Both the position numbers and the translations under genes were made by a program. A model generated the notes under the pieces. It did not search any database. It had not been told where the DNA came from and saw only the letters and a list, made by a program, of their open reading frames with translations. Positions 1 through 6,632 of a stretch of DNA of 8,436 nucleotides are shown piece by piece. Location: contig JABZGO010000069.1 in the NCBI GenBank assembly GCA_015259305.1, positions 1 through 8,436 of the forward strand, read 5' to 3'. Source of the stretch: Alloprevotella tannerae (GTDB lineage Bacteria; Bacteroidota; Bacteroidia; Bacteroidales; Bacteroidaceae). The first letter of the stretch is position 1, and each line of letters begins with the position of its first letter.

Positions 1-1
1 C

Positions 2-223
2 TACATTAGCGACATATTCTCCTCAACAGAAGGCATCCCGCTCGGCAAATACGCCATAAAAGTACGCATGCGGCGCGCCCGTCAGCTGCTCCGCACGACG
101 CACGACTCCGTTGCCGACATCGCATACGCCTTAGGCTATACGTCGCAAACCTATATGAGTACACAGTTTAAGAAGGAAACGGGCCTCTCGCCCTTGCAAT
201 ATCGCAAGCAAAGTCAAGAGTAA
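2..223 (+). CDS. AraC-family transcriptional regulator, C-terminal DNA-binding end (5' partial)
   Basis: The reading frame enters from the left edge with no start codon and ends at TAA 221-223, giving 73 residues. They match the AraC/XylS-type double helix-turn-helix end: a first-helix region (KYAIKVRMRRARQLL), the linker and second HTH signature (VADIAYALGYTSQTYMS, then FKKETGLSPLQYRK). The GLSPLQYR ending is typical of the family's last helix. The missing N-terminal part could be a sugar-binding domain, a simple effector domain, or the sensor of a hybrid two-component protein, which is common in Bacteroidetes; the window cannot tell. The protein is expected to be cytoplasmic and to bind promoter DNA. 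A strong terminator lies 46 bases downstream, so it is the last gene of its unit. No frameshift is seen. Confidence 0.87.
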   Translation, partial: YISDIFSSTEGIPLGKYAIKVRMRRARQLLRTTHDSVADIAYALGYTSQTYMSTQFKKETGLSPLQYRKQSQE

Positions 224-269
224 GTCTACTTCTCAACTTCGGTTCAGGCCGACTCATCACATATTCGGA

Positions 270-332
270 GAGACAAGTTGAATGCTTCGCATCCACGCCT
301 TTAGCGAGCATTCAAACTTGTCTCATTTTTTT
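270..332 (+). terminator. Rho-independent terminator of the AraC-type gene
   Basis: Bases 270-286 (GAGACAAGTTGAATGCT) pair with 307-324, leaving one unpaired A at 314. The helix can extend to 290/304 if T286 is bulged. The loop is about 13 bases, and seven T follow at 326-332. The T run lies only on the + side, so it ends transcription arriving from the regulator gene at 223. Confidence 0.87.
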
Positions 333-378
333 ACCTTCCCGATTGCGGACATAAACAGCCTTATTTTTCACAAATTAG

Positions 379-522
379 GCCGAAAATAACCCCTTAGGGT
401 TAGTCTTTTGGCAGAGCAGGGTTAAAGCGTCGAGCGCTTTAACCCTGTTTAATGCAACATTCCTTTGAGCAACCCCTTAGGGTTGGTCTTTCAAAAACAT
501 CCGCAAATCGAAACACAACGAA
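379..522 (+). repeat. 144-bp long direct repeat, copy A
   Basis: This block recurs at 1012-1155 (offset 633) with five substitutions and no gaps by eye. It contains two short near-palindromes, AACCCCTTAGGGTT (388-401 and 471-484), each followed by GGTCTTT. Between them is a perfect 13-bp hairpin (417-429 with 435-447, loop TCGAG). Either strand could form the hairpin in RNA or single-stranded DNA. There is no T run after it, so it is not a standard terminator. No transposase or other gene is associated. The short open frame that starts here (452) follows the repeat and is not believed to be a gene. Confidence 0.85.
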
Positions 523-607
523 AAACGACAAACACCGAATCAAACAAATTACGACTCACGTCGTTGGTGGCCGGGTTGCCGCTTCGCTCCTCAACCCTGC
601 CACGGAC

Positions 608-716
608 AAAGACCAACCCCTGATGGGGTTGCACGCGCCGGGTATCAACTCATCCGGGGTTAAGCCACTTCGCGCCTTAACCCCGGCCTGCCAAAAGACC
701 AACCCCGATGGGGTTG
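608..716 (-). repeat. Diverged inverted copy of the long-repeat core
   Basis: Read on the minus strand, this segment has the same order of parts as 388-491: a palindrome, then GGTCTTTTGGCAG, a long hairpin, a spacer of about 25 bases, a second palindrome, and GGTCTTT. The palindromes are 614-631 (CAACCCC/GGGGTTG, loop TGAT) and 700-716 (same arms, loop GAT). The central hairpin is a perfect 11-bp stem, 654-664 with 676-686, with an 11-base loop. Sequence identity to copies A and B is only moderate, but hairpin positions and flanking words are kept, so structure seems to be what is conserved. Its right end overlaps the first unit of the 84-bp array. Confidence 0.7.
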
Positions 717-1000
717 TTGGGGCTACTTAACGACAATATTAAAATGAGATATTATACAACCAACGTCAAACCTGCCAAAAGACCAATTGAGATAACCTCA
801 CATGCAGTACCCACTAATGATGGTAGAGAATAATCTCAATACACCCAACGTAGATGCTATAAAAGATCAATTGCGACAACATTATATGCACTACCCGCTG
901 ATAATGGTAGAGGTAAATCTCAATACACCTAACGAAAATGCCACGAAAGACCAATTACAATAACCTTGTATGCACTGCTTAACAACAATAATTAACCTGA
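697..1000 (+). repeat. 84-bp tandem repeat array, about 3.6 units
   Basis: The word GACCAA/GATCAA recurs at 697, 781, 865 and 949, exactly 84 bases apart each time. Units 781-864 and 865-948 align without gaps and differ at about 19 of 84 positions. The first unit (697-780) is looser, with compensating one-base shifts, and the last fades out before copy B of the long repeat at 1012. Eighty-four is divisible by three. Reading ATG 802 to TAA 961-963 gives 53 residues with a repeated pattern M-x-Y-P-L-x-M-V-E-x-N-L-N-T-P-N and K-D-Q-L. About ten of the 19 differences fall at third codon positions. In-frame TAA codons at 793 and 961 occupy the same repeat position. This suggests a decayed repeat-protein gene, or possibly a live small ORF; a non-coding repeat is not excluded. 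Confidence 0.75.
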
Positions 1001-1011
1001 AGCCCCTTCTC

Positions 1012-1155
1012 GCCGAAAATAACCCCTTAGGGTTGGTCTTTTGGCAGAGCAGGGTTAAAGCGTCGAGCGCTTTAACCCTGTTTAATGCAACATTCGTTTG
1101 AACAACCCCTTAGGGTTGGTCTTTCAAAAACATCCACAAATCGAAACGCAACGAA
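1012..1155 (+). repeat. 144-bp long direct repeat, copy B
   Basis: This is the second copy of the 379-522 block: same length, five substitutions, with the 13-bp hairpin conserved perfectly at 1050-1062/1068-1080 and palindromes at 1021-1034 and 1104-1117. None of the five changes touches a hairpin arm, though with so few changes that is weak evidence for selection. The A and B pair could support recombination that deletes or duplicates the 633-bp interval between them. Confidence 0.85.
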
Positions 1156-1252
1156 GAGTAACCAAAATGTACATCGGAAATTGCCTTTTCACCCACCAAA
1201 CCTTTGACTTACAAACACACAACAATCGACTTTAAACGAATGCATGCCCACG

Positions 1253-1348
1253 ACAAACCTTTTTCATCACGAGAACAAACCTTTTTCATCACGAGCGCAA
1301 GACCTTTTCATCACGAGCACAAACCTTTTTTGTCGTGATAAAAAAGGT
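1253..1348 (+). repeat. 21-22-bp tandem repeat with partly inverted terminal unit
   Basis: Three consecutive units share ACAAACCTTTTTCATCACGAG or a close variant (1253-1273, 1274-1295, 1296-1317). A fourth (1318-1340) begins the same way but continues with TCGTGAT, the reverse complement of the ATCACGA core. It also creates a 9-bp A/T-rich hairpin (1323-1331 with 1340-1348). The units are too close together, and too alike throughout, to be a CRISPR array. A long frame runs through here (1244-1639), but its N-terminal part is just the translated repeat. Confidence 0.75.
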
Positions 1349-1864
1349 AGAGACCCGATTGGCATTGCGCGAAAAAGCAGGAGAGCACGCAATAAGTTGC
1401 GGGCGAATTGTTTGCTTATCGCGTTTGCCTCCACAAAATGGGCGAGAGGAAGAATGGAAAAAGCGCTTGTGAGCGATGCGCGGCCGTACTATCGCCTAAC
1501 GATTAAGGATGGAAGCAAGCGGCGAGACTTCGCAGAAGGCGAACGGCGAAATGAGGAAGTCGATAAGAGGGCCGCCAAAATTCTATGGCCTATCTTGCAG
1601 CCGGAGCAGCGAAAATCTGAAGTTGAAATTAAGAAATAGCACGAAAATCTTCTTTAAGTAGTCCTAAAAATAAGCCCATAAAAAGCCTACAGAACGCGCC
1701 CGAAAAGACGCAAAGAGGGCCGAAAACCTGCGCGGTTAGGCAGGAAGAAAAGCAGAAAAAGCGAAAAGCGAATCTTTAAATAGACGTGTTAAGTTTTCTA
1801 AAATGGCAAACTTTCGCTCATTTTGAGGGCTTTGTAAAATTCTCAATAAATATAGTCGAGCATC
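1349..1864. other. Unassigned intergenic stretch
   Basis: There is no convincing gene on either strand. The + strand is rich in A and G, with many GAAAA/AAGCG words. The one long + frame here (from ATG 1244 to TAG 1637-1639) gives a very Lys/Arg-rich protein with no recognisable domain that starts inside the tandem repeat. A minus-strand frame at 1736-2026 is equally featureless and crosses the nrdD promoter. I see no tRNA and no obvious terminator hairpin. It probably serves as spacer and upstream region for nrdD. Confidence 0.5.
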
Positions 1865-1896
1865 GTTGGAGGAATCCAATTTCTTACTTACATTTG
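1865..1896 (+). promoter_or_regulatory. Predicted Bacteroidetes promoter of the nrdD-nrdG unit
   Basis: TACATTTG at 1889-1896 fits the Bacteroidetes -7 consensus TAnnTTTG. GTTG at 1865-1868 matches three of four bases of the -33 TTTG box, and the spacer is 20 bases, within the usual 19-21. Transcription would begin near 1900-1905, leaving a leader of roughly 300 bases before the preferred nrdD start at 2208, or about 110 bases before the earliest possible start at 2016. Confidence 0.6.
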
Positions 1897-2055
1897 CAAC
1901 GGAAAAGACGATACGGGTCTTGAAAATTGAAGTGGAAACACCGCCGAAAACGATCCGAATCGATCCTTGGAAGGCCGACGTAGAAAAAACATAAAGCTCG
2001 AAGAAACAGCACCTTATGCTTGTCATTCGAGAAACAAATCGGCGCCTTCTCCACG

Positions 2056-2165
2056 CCTGCTCGAGGCCCTACGCAGGTAAACGCTCGCTGAGCAACAGCA
2101 CAGCATCGACAGAAGAAAGAAAACGCAAACTTATGGTAGCGAAACAGGACGGCCTGCGTAAGGCT
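2056..2165 (+). promoter_or_regulatory. Possible structured, switch-like leader of nrdD
   Basis: Bases 2065-2078 can pair with 2152-2165 over about 13 of 14 positions (core CTACGCAGG with CCTGCGTA; one C-A mismatch, two G-U pairs), closing a domain of about 75 bases. The same GCAGG (2073-2077) can instead form a local hairpin with CCTGC at 2056-2060, so the two pairings exclude each other. A smaller stem (GCTC/GAGC) lies inside near 2083-2093. This resembles the logic of an RNA switch or attenuator but matches no riboswitch class that I recognise. The alternative is that this stretch is simply coding sequence for an N-terminal extension of NrdD. The call is inference from base pairing alone. 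Confidence 0.3.
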
Positions 2166-2207
2166 GCCGGTAAAACTGCCCATAGCAACAATATAACACG
2201 AAAACCT

Positions 2208-4316
2208 ATGTGTACAGAAAATTTCATCATTACCAAGCGCGACGGCACCACAGAACACTTCTCGCTGGATAAAATTAAGAGTGCGATTCTCAAAGCTTTC
2301 ACCTCGCTGCATCAACCGATCGATGCGCAAGGCTTGCAGCGCATCGTGGAGCACCTGCGTTTTTGCAACGGCATGAGCGTTGAAGACATTCAGAACCAAG
2401 TGGAAGTGGCCCTGATGTCGGAAAAGCACTTCAAGGTAGCCAAAGCTTTTATGCTTTATCGCCAACAACACACGGAGGATCGCGACGTGGCCGAGCGCCT
2501 AAGCTTTATGTTCGACTACTGCGATGCGGCCAATCCGGCCACCGGCTCAAAGTATGACGCCAACGCCAACGTCGAAAACAAAAATATCGCGACGCTGATC
2601 GGCGAATTGCCCAAACGGAGCTTCATCCGCCTCAACCGTCGCCTCCTGACAGACCGCATCAAGCAGATGTATGGCAAGGCTTTGGCCGAGCGCTATCTGT
2701 ATCTGCTCGACAACCACTTTATCTATAAGAACGACGAAACCAGCTTGGCCAATTATTGTGCAAGTATCACGATGTATCCGTGGCTCCTTAACGGAACGAT
2801 GAACATAGGCGGCAACTCTACGGCACCGACCAACTTAAAAAGTTTCTGCGGCGGCTTCGTCAATATGGTGTTTATCGTCTCCTCCATGTTGTCGGGCGCT
2901 TGCGCCACGCCGGAGTTTCTGATGTACATGAGCTATTTCCTCCAGCAGGAATACGGCGAAGACTTCTATCTGCGCGCCGACGAGGTCGTAGACCTTTCCA
3001 AGAAGCAGCGCACGATGGACAAAATCATTACGGATTGCTTCGAACAAGTAGTCTATTCCATCAATCAGCCGACGGGAGCGCGCAACTTCCAAGCCGTATT
3101 CTGGAATATCTCTTATTATGATAAGAACTACTTCGAAAGTATCTTTGGCGATTTCCGCTTCCCCGACGGCCAAAAACCTTCTTGGGACGCCCTGAGTTGG
3201 TTGCAAAAGCGCTTTATGCGTTGGTTTAATGCGGAGCGCACGCGCACGGTCTTGACTTTCCCGGTCGAAACGATGGCTTTGCTTTCAAAAGACGGCGACG
3301 TACTCGACAAGGAATACGCCGATTTCACGGCCGAAATGTACGCTGCGGGCCACAGTTTCTTCACGTATATGAGCGATAACGCCGATTCGTTGGCTTCTTG
3401 CTGCCGCTTGCGCAATGAGATTCAAGACAACGGCTTCAGCTATACGCTCGGTGCGGGCGGCGTATCAACCGGTTCGAAGAGTGTGCTGACGATCAACTTG
3501 AATCGCTGCGTGCAACAAGCTACTCGCGAGGGCTTGAACTACACGGAATATTTGGCTTCGATCGTAGATCTCGTACATAAGGTGCAATTGGCTTACAATG
3601 AGAACCTGAAAGCCTTGCAGGTGAAGGGTATGCTTCCGTTGTTTGATGCCGGATATATCAACATTCAGCGCCAATACCTGACGATTGGCGTCAACGGTAT
3701 GGTCGAAGCGGCAGAAAGTTTGGGCATACAAATCTCCGACAACAAAGAATATGAGGAGTTTGTCGGCAGCATTTTGGGCCTTATCGAACAGTATAATAAG
3801 CAATATCGCTCTAAGGATGTGCTCTTCAACTGCGAGATGATTCCGGCTGAGAACGTGGGCGTGAAGCACGCGCGCTGGGATCGCGAGGCCGGCTACTTCG
3901 TGCCGCGCGACTGCTACAACAGCTATTTCTACATTGTGGAAGATCCGAACACGGACATCATCGAAAAATTCCGTCTGCACGGCCGCCGCTACATTGAACA
4001 CTTGACGGGCGGTTCTGCGCTCCACATGAATTTGGATGAGCACTTGGGCGAAGCGCAATATCGCCAACTGCTCCGCGTGGCAGCTAAAGAGGGATGCAAT
4101 TACTTCACGTTTAACATTCCTAACACGCTTTGCAACGAATGCGGAACGATTGATAAGCGCCACTTGGAGGAATGTCCGCACTGCCACAGCCATAATGTCG
4201 ACTACTTGACGCGTGTGATCGGCTATCTCAAGCGCGTATCCAATTTTTCCGTTGATCGCCAGAAAGAAGCGGCACGCCGCTATTACTCGCTCAACCCTGA
4301 GAAGGTAAAACAATAA
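2208..4316 (+). CDS. nrdD: Anaerobic ribonucleoside-triphosphate reductase (class III, glycyl radical)
   Basis: The enzyme reduces ribonucleoside triphosphates to deoxy forms for DNA synthesis without oxygen, in the cytoplasm, after NrdG installs a glycyl radical. From ATG 2208 it is 702 residues. An ATP-cone regulatory domain spans about 5-92 (FIITKRDGTTEHFSLDKIKS near its start). The catalytic barrel follows: Cys214 (SFCGGF) and the Cys398-Cys399 pair (ASCCRLRNE) are the likely active-site thiols. Near the C-terminus a four-cysteine zinc site (Cys642, 645, 656, 659) precedes the radical loop RVIGYLKR, with the radical glycine at 672. I chose 2208 because the family's N-terminus normally begins just before the ATP-cone and the upstream bases are A-rich. 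In-frame ATGs at 2133 and 2016 would add 25 or 64 basic, featureless residues and cannot be excluded. It is followed by nrdG on the same strand. Confidence 0.95.
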   Translation: MCTENFIITKRDGTTEHFSLDKIKSAILKAFTSLHQPIDAQGLQRIVEHLRFCNGMSVEDIQNQVEVALMSEKHFKVAKAFMLYRQQHTEDRDVAERLSFMFDYCDAANPATGSKYDANANVENKNIATLIGELPKRSFIRLNRRLLTDRIKQMYGKALAERYLYLLDNHFIYKNDETSLANYCASITMYPWLLNGTMNIGGNSTAPTNLKSFCGGFVNMVFIVSSMLSGACATPEFLMYMSYFLQQEYGEDFYLRADEVVDLSKKQRTMDKIITDCFEQVVYSINQPTGARNFQAVFWNISYYDKNYFESIFGDFRFPDGQKPSWDALSWLQKRFMRWFNAERTRTVLTFPVETMALLSKDGDVLDKEYADFTAEMYAAGHSFFTYMSDNADSLASCCRLRNEIQDNGFSYTLGAGGVSTGSKSVLTINLNRCVQQATREGLNYTEYLASIVDLVHKVQLAYNENLKALQVKGMLPLFDAGYINIQRQYLTIGVNGMVEAAESLGIQISDNKEYEEFVGSILGLIEQYNKQYRSKDVLFNCEMIPAENVGVKHARWDREAGYFVPRDCYNSYFYIVEDPNTDIIEKFRLHGRRYIEHLTGGSALHMNLDEHLGEAQYRQLLRVAAKEGCNYFTFNIPNTLCNECGTIDKRHLEECPHCHSHNVDYLTRVIGYLKRVSNFSVDRQKEAARRYYSLNPEKVKQ

Positions 4317-4378
4317 GGCAAACGAAAGCGGAATAGGACCGGAAGAAAAATCGTCCTTACGCTCTATATATAATAATG

Positions 4379-4430
4379 TATCGGAGCGGAAGCACAGCGC
4401 ACCTCGACGGCGCCCGCTTCCGCTCCGATA
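4379..4430 (+). promoter_or_regulatory. Large intercistronic hairpin between nrdD and nrdG
   Basis: A perfect 15-bp stem (TATCGGAGCGGAAGC, 4379-4393, with 4416-4430) encloses 22 bases, which can add a GCGC/GCGC inner pairing (4397-4400 with 4410-4413). The next bases are GATAAGATAAAAG-like with no T run in either direction, so it does not look like a simple terminator. Sitting 63 bases after nrdD and 41 before nrdG, it could set their relative levels by RNA processing, 3'-end protection or partial termination. The structure is seen directly; the role is inferred. Confidence 0.6.
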
Positions 4431-4470
4431 AGATAAAAGTAAAGTTCGATCAAAAATCGACGGACATCTT

Positions 4471-4938
4471 ATGCTGAAATACGTTAACTACGATATTGTT
4501 TTTCAAGAGTTCCCCGACGAAGTAACGCTTGCAATCAACCTCTCGCTGTGTCCGGTCTGCTGCCCGGGCTGCCACAGTCAATTTTTGCAGACGGACGTGG
4601 GCGAATTGCTCACGCCGGAGCGGCTGCAAGCTTTGATCGACTCGTATGATGGGGAGATTACTTGCGTAGGATTGATGGGCGGCGACAACGATCCGGCGGC
4701 GGTGGGCGAACTTTTTGCGCTTGTGCGCCGCGTCTATGGGGATAAGTTGAAAACGGGTTGGTACTCGGGGCGGGCGCAGTTGCCCAAAGATTTCAATCCT
4801 CGATTGTTCGACTACGTAAAACTGGGCCCCTACATCGAGGAGCGCGGCCCGCTCAAAGCGCCTACAACCAACCAGCGCCTTTATCGCTTCGTCGAGGGGC
4901 AACAAACGGACATCACCGCGCGCTTCCATAAACATTGA
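4471..4938 (+). CDS. nrdG: Anaerobic ribonucleotide reductase activating protein (radical SAM)
   Basis: NrdG uses a 4Fe-4S cluster and S-adenosylmethionine to abstract a hydrogen from the radical-loop glycine of NrdD. The 155-residue product has the radical-SAM cluster motif CxxxCxxC as Cys27, Cys31 and Cys34 (SLCPVCCPGCHSQ), with an extra Cys30 inside it. A glycine-rich segment GLMGGDND near residue 70 corresponds to the SAM-contacting GGD/GGE strand. Later, WYSGR, YVKLGPYIEERGPL and TTNQRLYR match conserved NrdG positions. Length is normal for this small family. The start at 4471 leaves about 22 residues before the cluster motif. A spacing of 154 bases from nrdD, with a hairpin in it and no recognisable promoter box, suggests co-transcription with nrdD. 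Confidence 0.95.
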   Translation: MLKYVNYDIVFQEFPDEVTLAINLSLCPVCCPGCHSQFLQTDVGELLTPERLQALIDSYDGEITCVGLMGGDNDPAAVGELFALVRRVYGDKLKTGWYSGRAQLPKDFNPRLFDYVKLGPYIEERGPLKAPTTNQRLYRFVEGQQTDITARFHKH

Positions 4939-5013
4939 AAGCGGCTAAGCAGACTTTATTGACCGCGTGCAGGCTTTCATCAAGCGGCCCGCAAGCTGTT
5001 CACCTATAACAAA

Positions 5014-5041
5014 CGCCGCCCGTTCTCTTGAGCGGGCGGCG
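5014..5041. terminator. Bidirectional terminator between nrdG and the flippase gene
   Basis: The perfect 9-bp G/C stem CGCCGCCCG/CGGGCGGCG (5014-5022 with 5033-5041) has a 10-base loop. On the + strand it is followed by ATCTTTATTTCTT, and on the minus strand by TTTGTTATAGG. It lies 75 bases past the nrdG stop and 4 bases past the stop of the converging gene at 5046, so it likely serves both. Confidence 0.8.
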
Positions 5042-5045
5042 ATCT

Positions 5046-6551
5046 TTATTTCTTAAAGTATTTGCCAATGATGGGCAAACGCTTGATCGGGAAATCGTGG
5101 TAAAGAACGTGAGCAATATAAAGGAGGATCAACACCGTATTGAGACTCATCGTGAGCCAAGCGCTCCAAGCAGCCGGCTCCAGTTGCATCAGCGTAAAGA
5201 AGAAGGCCGTGAGCAGCACGTAGCCAGCTATGCTCTTCAGAGGATACTTGATCGGATAATATTTCTGACCGACAAAGTAACTCAAAATCGTGGCTACGCC
5301 GTAGCCGGCCACACCACCCCAAGCGCAAGCCATATAGCCGAAGCGCGGTATGAAGAGGACGTTGACGGCTACTAAGACGGCACAACCCGCAAAGGAGAAA
5401 TACATGCCGTAAATCGTTTTGTCGACAAGCTTGTACCACAAGGAAAGGTTGAAGTAAACACCTAGCAGGATGCCGGCAACCATCACGATGGGCGTCACGC
5501 GCAAACCTCCCCAATAATCGGGCGCAATAATGTGCTTGAAAAGCGGCAGATAGGCGACGACAACCAAGAAGGCGAGCAAGGTAAAGATGATAAAGTACTT
5601 CATCGCCGCGGCGTAGGTCTCCTTACTATCGCGGTCGTGACTCTTACTGAAAACAAAGGGCTCGTAGGCATAGCGAAAGGCCTGCGTAATGAGCGTCATG
5701 ATCATCGCAATCTTCACGGCTGCACCGTAAATACCCAGTTGCACGTTAATCTCTTTCCCAACGTGGGTGGTGACAAAGGGGAAGATGATCTTATCGGCCG
5801 TTTGATTGAGGATACCGGCAACGCCTAAGGCCAATATAGGCCAACTGTAGTGCCACATGCGTTTGGCCAAAGCTTTATCAAAGACCCACGGGAAGCCGGT
5901 CAACTCTTTGTAAAAGAAGAAGGTGACGGATGCTGTGCAGAAGAGGTTGATGTAAAAAGCCCAAGCTAAATCTAATTGTCCGTCGTAGAAACCACTTACC
6001 AATGGGTGCCCCCAATCTTGGGCGTACAACCAGGGAACAAGGAGGAAGTAGGCCAAGTTGAGCAGGATATTGAGGAAAATGAAGAGCAACTTTAGGGCGG
6101 CAAACTTAATCGGGCGATGGTTGCGCCGCAGATGTGCGAAGGGCACGCACTGAAAAGCATCGATGGCAACGCAGACAAACATTGTCCCGACATACTCGGG
6201 ATGGTCCGGATATTGCATCCAGGCTGAGATGGGTTGCAGGAAAATCAAGACGAGCACAACGAAAGCCAGACAGACGCCGCCCACCATCAGCAGTGTGGTA
6301 GAATAGACGCGCTGCGGGTCGTCTTTCTCGTTGGTTGAGAAACGAAAATAGGTCGTTTCCATACCGAAAGTCAGCAGCACGAGCAGCAAAGCCGTGTAGG
6401 CATAGACATTCGTTATGACGCCGTAAGCGCCGGTCGAAGCCGCCATCTTCGCCGTGTAGAGCGGCACGAGCAGATAATTGAGAAAGCGACCGATAATACT
6501 GCTCATCCCATAGATGAACGTATCCTTGGCCAATGATTTCAAATTGGGCAT
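5046..6551 (-). CDS. Polysaccharide/lipid-linked oligosaccharide flippase (MOP superfamily, Wzx-like)
   Basis: This 501-residue protein is very hydrophobic, with roughly a dozen or more membrane-spanning stretches. It opens with SLAKDTFIYGMSSIIGRFLN, a characteristic start for polysaccharide-synthesis (Polysacc_synt) flippases of the MOP superfamily. Charged signatures between helices, such as TTYFRFS near residue 66 and AHLRRNHRPIKFA around 140, also fit. Such proteins sit in the inner membrane and move undecaprenyl-linked sugar units outward for O-antigen, capsule or related glycans. No glycosyltransferase is adjacent, so the substrate cannot be named. ATG 6551 places the conserved helix at the normal distance. 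It lies 81 bases downstream of the Spm-type gene on the same strand, with no -7 box in the gap, so they probably share a transcript. A MurJ-type role is less likely given its resemblance to exopolysaccharide exporters. Confidence 0.88.
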   Translation of the reverse strand: MPNLKSLAKDTFIYGMSSIIGRFLNYLLVPLYTAKMAASTGAYGVITNVYAYTALLLVLLTFGMETTYFRFSTNEKDDPQRVYSTTLLMVGGVCLAFVVLVLIFLQPISAWMQYPDHPEYVGTMFVCVAIDAFQCVPFAHLRRNHRPIKFAALKLLFIFLNILLNLAYFLLVPWLYAQDWGHPLVSGFYDGQLDLAWAFYINLFCTASVTFFFYKELTGFPWVFDKALAKRMWHYSWPILALGVAGILNQTADKIIFPFVTTHVGKEINVQLGIYGAAVKIAMIMTLITQAFRYAYEPFVFSKSHDRDSKETYAAAMKYFIIFTLLAFLVVVAYLPLFKHIIAPDYWGGLRVTPIVMVAGILLGVYFNLSLWYKLVDKTIYGMYFSFAGCAVLVAVNVLFIPRFGYMACAWGGVAGYGVATILSYFVGQKYYPIKYPLKSIAGYVLLTAFFFTLMQLEPAAWSAWLTMSLNTVLILLYIAHVLYHDFPIKRLPIIGKYFKK

Positions 6552-6632
6552 TGTCTCGTATGTGTTATAGTTTGTATAGCGCCGTAGCTTGTAGCAACTT
6601 GTTTGGTCGGGATAGTGGCAATACTTGGGCGC

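Noticed and set aside
452..730. 92-residue + strand open frame
   Set aside because: It is made of the long repeat, the inverted copy and the start of the 84-bp array read through in one frame; composition is unlike a protein and it has no domain.
1253..1348. CRISPR array
   Set aside because: Units of 21-22 bp abut with no unique spacers between them, and no cas gene is present. The 84-bp array likewise has no repeat-spacer alternation.
1244..1639. 131-residue + strand open frame
   Set aside because: The N-terminal third is the translated short tandem repeat and the rest is Lys/Arg-rich low-information sequence; no promoter box or domain supports it.
2056..2207. Cobalamin or c-di-GMP riboswitch in the nrdD leader
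   Set aside because: Isolated words resemble parts of these classes, but the ordered conserved core (for example GGGAA...GGTGAAA...CTGT for cobalamin) is absent.
3465..4313. 282-residue antisense frame within nrdD
   Set aside because: It lies opposite an unambiguous conserved enzyme and mirrors its codon bias; it has no recognisable family features.
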